From an uncultured Marvinbryantia sp. (GTDB lineage Bacteria > Bacillota > Clostridia > Lachnospirales > Lachnospiraceae), in NCBI GenBank assembly GCA_937915375.1, contig CALDMO010000025.1:1-19110 (forward strand): a stretch of 19,110 nucleotides of DNA. The letters are read 5' to 3'. The notes beneath the pieces are model-generated. The model was not told the DNA's origin and did no database searches. It saw only the letters and a program-made list of their open reading frames with translations. Positions 8,410 to 14,191 of this stretch are shown in pieces. Positions within the stretch are counted from its first letter, which is position 1. The number at the start of each line of letters is the position of its first letter. Both the position numbers and the translations under genes were made by a program.

Positions 8410-9009
8410 ATGAATACAAAAGATTTTAAATGGACTCGTCAGCCGCAAAATTATTATATTGATGAAAATCGAGTGGAGATTACTACTGCTCCGCATACCG
8501 ATTTATGGCAAAGAACATATTATCATTTTCAAAATGATAATGCTCCGGTATTGCAAATGGAAACGGATAAACAATTCTTCAGTTTTGTAGTAAAAACAGA
8601 TTTTTCAGAAAGTCACCATCGATTTGATCAGTGCGGGGTTGTGATGTATTTGGACAGCGAAAATTGGTTAAAAGGTTCTATTGAATATGAAAATGAAGAT
8701 TTTCAGCATTTGGGCAGTGTTGTAACAAACGATGGTTATTCTGATTGGGCTACTACAGCTATTTCCGCGGATATAAAATCTATGTGGTATCGTTTCAGCC
8801 GCCGGGAAGATGACTATTGTATTGAATGTTCAGAAGATGGCGTGAATTTTAGCCAAATGCGTATTTGTCATATGCATAAAGGAAAGGGAAAAATTCGATT
8901 TGGCATTTATGCCTGCTCACCGGAAGAATCTTCGTTTAAAGCTGTCTTTACAAATATGAAATTTATGGAATGCCAGTGGAAAGCACATGACGGACAGCAG
9001 CCGGATTAA
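8410..9009 (+). CDS. DUF1349 domain-containing protein
   Basis: A 199-residue protein of the DUF1349 family, predicted to have a concanavalin-like beta-sandwich. Typical features are FFSFVVKTDF near the middle of the first half, DQCGVVMYLDSENWLKGSIEYE, SDWATT, WYRFSRREDDYCIECSEDG and FGIYACSPEE. The whole length fits the family. GGAGGAAG near 8395-8402 places the ATG at 8410. No signal peptide is visible, so it is probably cytosolic. The family is widespread and its biochemical function is unknown; carbohydrate binding has been suggested from the fold only. The gene is AT-rich compared with the upstream MATE gene and begins an AT-rich stretch. The start codon of a broken acetyltransferase overlaps its 3' end by 23 bases. 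Confidence 0.85.
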   Translation: MNTKDFKWTRQPQNYYIDENRVEITTAPHTDLWQRTYYHFQNDNAPVLQMETDKQFFSFVVKTDFSESHHRFDQCGVVMYLDSENWLKGSIEYENEDFQHLGSVVTNDGYSDWATTAISADIKSMWYRFSRREDDYCIECSEDGVNFSQMRICHMHKGKGKIRFGIYACSPEESSFKAVFTNMKFMECQWKAHDGQQPD

Positions 9010-9344
9010 GAAAAGAGTCATATTTAGATGGAGCAAAAGATGTCTTAAAAAGTGCATTTTATTGTGAAGCCAGCAATGAAATTTTCAATGAATGGGAGTT
9101 TGCACAAAATCTGCTAAAATCTGACGGTTATTTGCCGGAGCTATGTGTGATTGCGTTAGATGAAAAAAATGTAGTTGGCTACAATGCATTGACGAAAGCA
9201 AAAATAGGCAGTTATCAGGGACTGGCTTTAGGACCGTTGGGGGTACGAAAAGAATGGAAAAATATAGGATCGGTAAAAGAGAAGATTTCTGGAAAACTTG
9301 TTTATTGTGATGTATTTTATGATACGGATGGGAATTTACTGTAA
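8987..9344 (+). pseudogene. decayed GNAT-type N-acetyltransferase
   Basis: Remnant of a YhbS-like GNAT acetyltransferase. The likely original ATG at 8987 overlaps the end of the DUF1349 gene, which suggests former translational coupling. That frame reads MTDSSRIKK and then fails. From about 9009 the coding frame continues one base over as KESYLDGAKDVLKSAFY (9012-9062) and YLPELCVIALDEKNVVGYNA. ALGPLGVRKEWKNIG (ends near 9270) then matches the strand just before the acetyl-CoA loop. Directly after it comes EKISGKLVYCDVFYD, which resembles the family's C-terminal end. So besides the frameshift, an internal segment of perhaps 50-60 residues, including the cofactor-binding loop and helix, is missing. 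A full-size member is about 150-180 residues. The product would not be active. The family assignment rests on motif pattern only. Confidence 0.6.
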
Positions 9345-9461
9345 GTTTTCCGAGAAGATGCCATGTGGTTTTTGATTGAGAAAAGAATATAGAGAGTATA
9401 GAAAATTAAAAAATGAAAAATAAACTTTATGGAGTATGCCGACATATTGAAAAAAACATAA

Positions 9462-9535
9462 TATAATTGACGATATTAAAAAATAACATAATAGTAGGAG
9501 AAGACTTATGAATCACAGTTGATATCAGAATGGGA
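9462..9535 (+). promoter_or_regulatory. possible promoter and orphan ribosome binding site ahead of the 9556 gene
   Basis: TATAAT at 9462-9467 is a good -10 box without a clear -35. A second possible promoter is TTGACG (9467-9472), 16 bases, TAATAG (9489-9494). GGAG at 9497-9500 precedes an ATG at 9508 that is in frame with the downstream gene. That frame meets TGA after four codons (MNHS, stop at 9520-9522). Confidence 0.35.
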
Positions 9536-9555
9536 AAGTGAGGTACAGTTTACAA

Positions 9556-9933
9556 ATGATAAATGATTTAATGTATATTGAATTAAAAACAGGATATTCT
9601 GATGATGGTCCGGCATGGATCGGGTATGTGAAAACTTCGAAAACAAAGAAAACCATCTATTTTAATGATCATGCTTTTCAAAAGAATATTGGAAATTACT
9701 CAAATTATATAGATATTGAGAATGGTGATGAATATTGGATTTCCGGTTTGAAAAAGAGAGAAAGCAACCGTCACTGGGCGGGACATGGAAAAATTATGAT
9801 TGACCGCAGAGCGGTTAATGAATATCTTACGCTCATTGGAGAAAAGGAATTGCCATCCAATTTATTTGAAGTGGTTGAAATAGAAGATCAATTTCCGGTT
9901 GAAAGAGTAAAAGAATTATTGAATGAAAAATAA
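9556..9933 (+). CDS. conserved small hypothetical protein
   Basis: A 125-residue protein from the ATG at 9556 (131 if the GTG at 9538 is used). It resembles a small conserved Firmicute family recognised by LMYIELKTGYSDDGPAWIG near the start, then TKKTIYFNDHAF, GDEYWISGLKKRESNRHWAG, and GKIMIDRRAVNEYL. Some database entries of this family carry a misleading DXP-synthase name; nothing here supports that enzyme. I prefer the ATG at 9556 because family members begin close to this point, although its ribosome binding site (GAGG at 9540-9543) is 12 bases away. The frame is also open upstream to a TGA at 9520, beyond which an ATG at 9508 has a better ribosome binding site, so the 5' end may be damaged. 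No membrane segment or signal peptide is seen. Function unknown. Confidence 0.7.
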   Translation: MINDLMYIELKTGYSDDGPAWIGYVKTSKTKKTIYFNDHAFQKNIGNYSNYIDIENGDEYWISGLKKRESNRHWAGHGKIMIDRRAVNEYLTLIGEKELPSNLFEVVEIEDQFPVERVKELLNEK

Positions 9934-10033
9934 GGACGCTGAAATCCGATTTGACGTAAAACAGGCATGCTAGAAAACGGTTGTGCTCTTTTGCTTAAAA
10001 ACTGGATAATAATTTGGGGGGAGATGAAAATCA

Positions 10034-10396
10034 ATGAAATTAAAGAACATTTTGATTGTTGTAAAAGATATAGAAAAATCAAAACAATTTTATCATGATC
10101 TGTTTGGCCTTGATATGCTGCTTGATAATGACGGCAACATGATTTTGACGGAAGGCCTTGTACTGCAGGATGAAAAACTTTGGAAGGGATTTCTTGGGGA
10201 AAATGTGATTCCGAAAAATAATTCCTGTGAATTATATTTTGAGGAAGCAAATATTGAGGCATTTGTTGAAAAATTGGAAAACTTATATCCTTCCGTGCAA
10301 TATGTGAATCATTTGATGACGCATAGTTGGGGGCAGAAGGTGGTTCGGTTTTATGATCCTGACGGAAATTTGATCGAGGTGGGAACACCGCTGTAA
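10034..10396 (+). CDS. VOC family protein (glyoxalase/bleomycin-resistance fold)
   Basis: A 120-residue vicinal-oxygen-chelate fold protein of typical single-module length. Two beta-alpha-beta-beta-beta units are visible: KNILIVVKDIEKSKQFYHDLFGL in the first and SCELYFEEANIEAFVEKLE in the second, ending with the standard VVRFYDPDGNLIEV. Probable metal-site residues Glu66, His97 and Glu115 are present. The usual first His (in the pattern H-x-x-L-x-V near residue 5) reads Asn, so metal binding could be altered. A G-rich ribosome binding site (GGGGGGAG near 10016-10023) precedes the ATG at 10034. Family members include glyoxalases, antibiotic-binding proteins and dioxygenases; none can be chosen here. 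The gene is AT-rich like its left neighbours and ends facing the YczE-like gene. Confidence 0.88.
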   Translation: MKLKNILIVVKDIEKSKQFYHDLFGLDMLLDNDGNMILTEGLVLQDEKLWKGFLGENVIPKNNSCELYFEEANIEAFVEKLENLYPSVQYVNHLMTHSWGQKVVRFYDPDGNLIEVGTPL

Positions 10397-10411
10397 CAGA
10401 GCAGAGAAACT

Positions 10412-10441
10412 GGGAGATACGTACTGTTTGCGATATCTCCC
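10412..10441. terminator. weak two-way terminator hairpin
   Basis: GGGAGATA (10412-10419) pairs perfectly with TATCTCCC (10434-10441) around a 14-base loop. It sits between convergent genes ending at 10396 and 10450. T-runs on either side are poor, so termination efficiency is uncertain. Confidence 0.5.
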
Positions 10442-10449
10442 GGCTTCAT

Positions 10450-11100
10450 TTATGACAGCAATTTTGTGTGGGTTTCGATAAAACTTCCCAGCCAGCCGAT
10501 TGCCGGTCCGATAGTAAACGCCATTAGGATAGTAACGATTCCGAATGTACCTCCGAATAGATAGGCAATGGCGATTACACTAAAATCGAAGATCATACGC
10601 ACGGTACGGAATGGTACGTTTGGAAGACGCATGGAAATGACGTAAGGAATCGCGTCATAAGGCGCGGTGCCGAGATCAACGACCATGTAAAATGCGGCGG
10701 AAAGTACAAACAGGATGAGCGCTGGAAACAAAATTGCCACGCGTACCCACATGATCTCAAAGATTTCCATCGGCAGGATCTGATTCCACAGCCAGGTAAA
10801 AAAGTCAATGGCATAGCCGGTGAGAAAAACGTTTACCAGTGTGCCAAAACCAAGATTGCGCGCGCCAAAGAATACAACAACGAATAACAGAATACAGTTC
10901 ATCAGGGCCTGCCAATTTCCGAAAGACATACCAAGACGGCGTGAAACAGCAGCATTCAGCATGGTACAGGGATCGGTGCCGAGATTGATCAGCAGCAGAA
11001 AGGACAGGGAAAATCCCATTGTGATGATTGCCGCAACAACAATGCACAGACGGATACCGAAATTTTTCTTGTCATAACAGCTTTTGATAAATTTCTTCAA
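10450..11100 (-). CDS. YczE/YyaS/YitT-family integral membrane protein
   Basis: A 216-residue multi-pass membrane protein of the YczE/YitT type found widely in Firmicutes. After a basic start (MKKFIKSCYDKKN) about five or six hydrophobic helices follow. The two halves each carry a related loop, INLGTDPCTMLNAAVS (about 38-53) and VDLGTAPYDAIPYVIS (about 142-157), a family hallmark. The start is a TTG at 11100 with a perfect AGGAGG (11109-11114 on the minus strand) 8 bases upstream; no ATG fits better. A minus-strand TATAAT (11160-11165) is a plausible -10 box. The function of the family is not settled; in some Bacilli YczE is linked to surfactin-type production and other members are proposed transporters. 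It lies back to back with the 6S RNA gene. Confidence 0.85.
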   Translation of the reverse strand: MKKFIKSCYDKKNFGIRLCIVVAAIITMGFSLSFLLLINLGTDPCTMLNAAVSRRLGMSFGNWQALMNCILLFVVVFFGARNLGFGTLVNVFLTGYAIDFFTWLWNQILPMEIFEIMWVRVAILFPALILFVLSAAFYMVVDLGTAPYDAIPYVISMRLPNVPFRTVRMIFDFSVIAIAYLFGGTFGIVTILMAFTIGPAIGWLGSFIETHTKLLS

Positions 11101-11216
11101 TGTGAAATCCTCCTATGTAACCTAAATAACAGATAGCGTTTCGATGAAAAACATGAAGAATTATAGCACATCGGGAAATAAAAGAAAATCCTGATTTGCG
11201 GGATTTTGAAAAATGG

Positions 11217-11245
11217 TTGACAGGAAGTCAGGTTTCGATTATTAT
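11217..11245 (+). promoter_or_regulatory. sigma-A promoter of the 6S RNA gene
   Basis: TTGACA (11217-11222), a 17-base spacer and TATTAT (11240-11245). The expected start is about 11252. No protein gene follows within 480 bases, so it serves the noncoding RNA. Confidence 0.8.
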
Positions 11246-11251
11246 GAAACA

Positions 11252-11457
11252 AAATATACAGATTGATGGGAGGGAACTTTTTGTTAAGTGCTGTGAATGC
11301 AGAAAAAGATGCAAAATAAATATTGCCGGGAGAGATTTTCGCTGTGCGGTAAGTCTGTCCTGATGTTGGTGTACACCGACAATTCTGCCTTACAAAGTGC
11401 TTAATCAAAAGAGTTTCTGATTTTTATAGAAGCATGACGGTATGGTCATGTTTTTTT
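11252..11457 (+). ncRNA. ssrS: probable 6S RNA
   Basis: A roughly 180-205 base noncoding transcript matching Firmicute 6S RNA, which binds the housekeeping RNA polymerase holoenzyme by imitating an open promoter. The ends of the RNA pair in a long rod. The 5' arm 11275-11292 (AAC, TTTTTG, TTAAG, TGCT) pairs with the 3' arm 11396-11415 (AGTG, CTTAA, CAAAAG, GTT), with a few G-U pairs and single-base bulges. Between them, TTGCCG (11322-11327) and CGGTAA (11346-11351) can close an inner hairpin. The 3' side contains GTCCTGATG (11357-11365) and GTGTACACC (11370-11378), spaced much as in the conserved block of Bacillus subtilis 6S-1 RNA as I remember it. A clean promoter precedes it and a terminator with seven Ts follows. 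The exact 5' and 3' ends are estimates, and processing may trim the terminator. A T-box or riboswitch is unlikely because a terminator, not a gene, follows. Confidence 0.78.
11431..11457 (+). terminator. Rho-independent terminator of the 6S RNA transcript
   Basis: CATGAC (11433-11438) pairs with GTCATG (11445-11450) around a 6-base loop, followed by seven Ts (11451-11457). Confidence 0.85.
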
Positions 11458-11663
11458 GTTATCCAGGAAAATTTTCCTATGTAAAAAACCTTCTGGGGAT
11501 GCGTAGTGCGGCGAAATAGAAATTCGTCGCAAAAGTGGCATATCGCAGGCATGGAATCGTGCAAGAGAGATTCTTTGCTCAAGAAAAACAGTAGGAATGT
11601 TTAGGATAAAAGTAAGAAACCGCGTAGTGAGATGCTGTGAGGCAGAAACTGCGTGGTTTTTTT
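11458..11663 (+). other. noncoding structured stretch between the 6S RNA and the MutS2-like gene
   Basis: No credible coding frame is present; the longest ATG frame here is 17 codons without a ribosome binding site. Structural elements are a perfect 14-base palindrome AGGAAAATTTTCCT (11465-11478), a 9-bp hairpin (TGCGGCGAA 11507-11515 with TTCGTCGCA 11523-11531, one G-U pair) and a terminator at 11617-11663. Together they could be a second small RNA of roughly 150-190 bases, but I find no convincing promoter and recognise no family. Confidence 0.4.
11617..11663 (+). terminator. Rho-independent terminator upstream of the MutS2-like gene
   Basis: AAACCGCGTAGT (11617-11628) pairs over 12 bp (two G-U pairs) with ACTGCGTGGTTT (11648-11659), followed by T-run 11657-11663. 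It isolates the MutS2-like gene from transcription coming from the left. Confidence 0.88.
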
Positions 11664-11682
11664 GATAAAGCAGACAATGTTA

Positions 11683-11712
11683 TTGAAATCAATGCAAACA
11701 ATATTACATAAT
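11683..11712 (+). promoter_or_regulatory. possible promoter of the MutS2-like gene
   Basis: TTGAAA (11683-11688), 18-base spacer, CATAAT (11707-11712). It lies directly after the terminator and just ahead of the ribosome binding site GGGGAAAG (11720-11727). Confidence 0.5.
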
Positions 11713-11731
11713 AGAAATTGGGGAAAGAAAC

Positions 11732-11902
11732 ATGACAGAATCGGAAAAGATAATAGAATTTGATAAAATAAAGGAAAAATGGGCCAATCATGCGCTGACG
11801 GTTTGGGCGAAACAGCAGATTGCGGAAATAACGCCGTTTCTGAGTGAGGCGGAATTGCGTAAAAATATGCGCGATACAACAGAAGGAAGGCAGCTGATAT
11901 GA
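11732..11902 (+). CDS. N-terminal fragment of a MutS2-type protein
   Basis: A 56-residue ORF that reads as the first segment of a MutS2-family ATPase. EFDKIKEKWANHALT, then LSEAELRKNMRDTTEGRQL fits the conserved MutS2 opening (EFDKIKE.LA..A.S, then E...LEET.EA..LL). GGGGAAAG upstream and a nearby promoter show that this is the true beginning of the transcription unit. The frame stops at TGA 11900-11902, which overlaps the ATG of the main ORF (11899) in an ATGA junction. Compared with intact relatives, roughly 40-50 residues between this segment and the next ORF appear to be missing. Deletion plus frameshift in an ancestral single gene is the simplest reading; coupled translation of two chains is the alternative. 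It is too short to work alone. Confidence 0.65.
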   Translation: MTESEKIIEFDKIKEKWANHALTVWAKQQIAEITPFLSEAELRKNMRDTTEGRQLI

Positions 11903-13533
11903 TTACGGCAGTCAGCCGCCTGAAAGAGTATTTGAACCGCTGTAAACAATATAAGATATCGGCTGCTTATTATGAAGAGAATTTGCAGGCACAAAACGAA
12001 CTTCGTGAGGAAATCCGTACGCAGATCCGCGGCGGAAGGATTGAAGACCGCGCGACCAGAGAGCTGTTTTCCGTGCGGACGGAAATTACCCGCACGGAAG
12101 ATAAGATAAAGGAAAAAGCGGAGGTTGTACTGCGGAGCAATAAAGAGGCAATGTCGGACAATTTCTGTACGCTGCGAAATGGCAGGATTTGTGTACCGGT
12201 AAAAAAAGAATATAAATTCCGCGTCAGCGGCAGTGTGATCGATAAATCGTCTACTGGCAATACGTTGTTTATCGAGCCGATCGGTGTCAGCCGCCTGTTT
12301 GAAGAATTGCAGATACTAAAGATAGAAGAAGAAAATGAGGAACGCCGTATTTTGTACACGCTGACAGCGAAAATTGCCGATTATGCGGAAGAGATGAGAC
12401 AGAATCTGCGCACGATAGAGAAATTGGATTTCATTTTCTCAAAAGGTAAGCTCAGTCAGGAACTGGACGGTGTGGAGCCACAGATCAACACGGAACGCAG
12501 GATTGTGTTAAAGGACGGTCGTCATCCGCTGATGGAAAAAGCGAGATGTATTCCGCTGCAGTTCCGGATTGGAAACGGCGTACAGGGTATAGTGATTACC
12601 GGACCGAACACCGGAGGTAAAACGATTGCGATCAAGACGGTAGCACTCTGCTGTATGATGGCGCAGTGCGGGCTGCATGTAACCTGCCGGGAGGCAGATA
12701 TCTGTATGAACAGCAATTACCTGTGTGACATTGGGGATGGACAGAATCTGTCCGAGAATCTCTCAACGTTTTCGGCACATATTACAAATGTATTGTATAT
12801 TTTGCAAAATGTCGGAAGAGACAGTCTGGTTGTTATGGATGAACTTGGTTCCGGTACAGATCCAACGGAAGGGATGGGAATTGCGGTTGCGATTTTGGAA
12901 GAACTGCGAAAAAGCGGATGCCTGTTTTTGGCAACAACTCATTATCCGGAAGTAAAGCAATATGCAAGAGAGCGGGAAGGAATTGTCAACGCGAAAATGA
13001 CGTTTGACCGCAACACGTTGCAGCCTTTGTACCAGATGGTGATTGGGGAAGCGGGAGAATCCTGTGCATTTTATATCGCGGCACGGCTGGGAATGCCGCA
13101 GCAAATGCTGCAGATGGCTGAACAGGCGGCATACCCGGAGAAGGTTTCCGGGAAAAATGAGACAGACAGATTGGAAGAGAGGAAGCAGTCTGGCGAAATT
13201 CCGAAAATCCGTAAAATGAAATCTGCGGCAGAGAAAAAGTCGTTGGCTGATAAATTTCGGTTAGGTGACAGTGTGATGGTCTACCCGGAACGAAAAATTG
13301 GTATCGTTTGTGAGAAAGTGAACGAAAAAGGCGTGCTGCGTGTACAGCTTCCCAATAAGAAAATCTGGATTAATCACAAACGGGTGAAGCTGCATGTAGC
13401 AGCAGATGAATTGTATCCGGAGGATTATGATTTTTCGATTATCTTTGATACAGTCGCAAATCACAAGCTCCGTCATCAGATGGAACGGAAGCTTGTGGAA
13501 GGAAAAGCAATCGTGTATGAAGAAGAATTATGA
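11899..13533 (+). CDS. MutS2-type ATPase, main part, without Smr domain
   Basis: A 544-residue DNA mismatch-repair-like ATPase of the MutS2 branch. Residues 1-200 are the lever/coiled-coil region and core, including the family motif GSVIDKSSTGNTLFIEP (111-127). The ATPase domain has Walker A GPNTGGKT (235-242), NLSTFSAHI (287-295), Walker B VVMDELGSGTDP (311-322) and the switch ATTHYPE (345-351). The linker near 440 is charged. The C terminus has a beta-rich module (about 452-500) and YDFSIIFDTV, but no Smr nuclease domain, which full MutS2 proteins carry. In B. subtilis MutS2 acts on stalled or collided ribosomes and in other bacteria it suppresses recombination; a Smr-less member may differ. 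The ATG at 11899 overlaps the stop of the N-terminal fragment and has AAGGAAGG at 11883-11890, so translation by re-initiation is plausible. The ATPase motifs are intact. Confidence 0.85.
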   Translation: MITAVSRLKEYLNRCKQYKISAAYYEENLQAQNELREEIRTQIRGGRIEDRATRELFSVRTEITRTEDKIKEKAEVVLRSNKEAMSDNFCTLRNGRICVPVKKEYKFRVSGSVIDKSSTGNTLFIEPIGVSRLFEELQILKIEEENEERRILYTLTAKIADYAEEMRQNLRTIEKLDFIFSKGKLSQELDGVEPQINTERRIVLKDGRHPLMEKARCIPLQFRIGNGVQGIVITGPNTGGKTIAIKTVALCCMMAQCGLHVTCREADICMNSNYLCDIGDGQNLSENLSTFSAHITNVLYILQNVGRDSLVVMDELGSGTDPTEGMGIAVAILEELRKSGCLFLATTHYPEVKQYAREREGIVNAKMTFDRNTLQPLYQMVIGEAGESCAFYIAARLGMPQQMLQMAEQAAYPEKVSGKNETDRLEERKQSGEIPKIRKMKSAAEKKSLADKFRLGDSVMVYPERKIGIVCEKVNEKGVLRVQLPNKKIWINHKRVKLHVAADELYPEDYDFSIIFDTVANHKLRHQMERKLVEGKAIVYEEEL

Positions 13534-13620
13534 TGATAAATTGCAACAGGCAGGCGCTGGATGTTGAGCGTTTTGTATGGATAATAAGAAAATATGTGGG
13601 CGGTAAGGAGAAAAGTAGTA

Positions 13621-13989
13621 ATGGCAGATTTCTACAAACGTATGAAATATGTATGTGAGCGGATTCCGCGAGGCAGGGTGGCAACTTACGGGCAGATTGC
13701 ATTGTTGTGCGGCTTTCCGAAAAATGCCAGACAAGTCGGTTATGCTCTGCGCAGCGGTCGGGCAGGGGATGCGGTTCCGGCGCAGCGTATTGTGAATGCG
13801 AGCGGGATTTTGAGTGGCGCGGCAGCGTTTGCCTCACCGGATGAGCAGAGGAAACTTCTGGAAACGGAAGGGGTTTGGACTGTAGAAACCGGGAAGGGCT
13901 GGAAGGCGGATCTGCGGGAATATGGATGGCGGCCGACGCTGGATGAGGCCGAGAAATTTTATTATATTTTTAAGAAGGAAGGAATATGA
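13621..13989 (+). CDS. alkyltransferase-like (ATL) protein of the MGMT family
   Basis: A 122-residue protein with the DNA-binding domain of O6-alkylguanine-DNA alkyltransferases. Family features include RIPRGRVATYGQIA (Tyr23 flips the base), NARQVGYALRSG (Arg37 fills the gap in the helix) and the end QRKLLETEGV. The catalytic PCHR motif reads P53-A54-Q55-R56, so the acceptor Cys is gone and alkyl transfer is impossible. ATL proteins (usually PWHR) bind alkylated bases and recruit nucleotide excision repair; this is established for the family and inferred here. GGAG at 13607-13610 and the ATG at 13621 give the best start; an upstream in-frame ATG at 13594 lacks a ribosome binding site. It follows the MutS2-like gene by 87 bases on the same strand, a possible DNA-maintenance pair, and is followed by a terminator. 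Confidence 0.88.
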   Translation: MADFYKRMKYVCERIPRGRVATYGQIALLCGFPKNARQVGYALRSGRAGDAVPAQRIVNASGILSGAAAFASPDEQRKLLETEGVWTVETGKGWKADLREYGWRPTLDEAEKFYYIFKKEGI

Positions 13990-14035
13990 AGGTTTACAGA
14001 ACGAAATGAACAGCAAAAGGAGAGGTGCAGATAAA

Positions 14036-14063
14036 TAAAAAATGAGCGCAGATGTGCTTTTTT
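14036..14063 (+). terminator. Rho-independent terminator after the ATL gene
   Basis: AGCGC (14045-14049) pairs with GTGCT (14054-14058; one G-U pair) around AGAT. It is flanked by an A tract (14037-14042) and six Ts (14058-14063) that extend the stem. Confidence 0.7.
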
Positions 14064-14076
14064 CAGGAAGGGAAAA

Positions 14077-14105
14077 TTGCAAACCGCCATCCGTTGTGCT
14101 ACAAT
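14077..14105 (+). promoter_or_regulatory. sigma-A promoter of the second MATE gene
   Basis: TTGCAA (14077-14082), 17-base spacer, TACAAT (14100-14105), directly after the preceding terminator. The expected start near 14112 leaves an 80-base leader. Confidence 0.75.
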
Positions 14106-14191
14106 AAATGTGGATTTTCAGGAAAAGTAAACACAATTTATAAAGAAGGATTTGTTGGTAAAATAAGAATAAAACGTAAGAAGGGCTATTT

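Noticed and set aside
9408..9470. 17-codon frame starting ATGAAAAATAAA
   Set aside because: There is no ribosome binding site and the frame is very short; it overlaps the promoter-like elements before the 9556 gene.
11460..11663. A riboswitch controlling the MutS2-like gene
   Set aside because: The terminator sits ahead of a separate promoter-like element and no known aptamer pattern is visible; an independent transcript or read-through stop is more likely.
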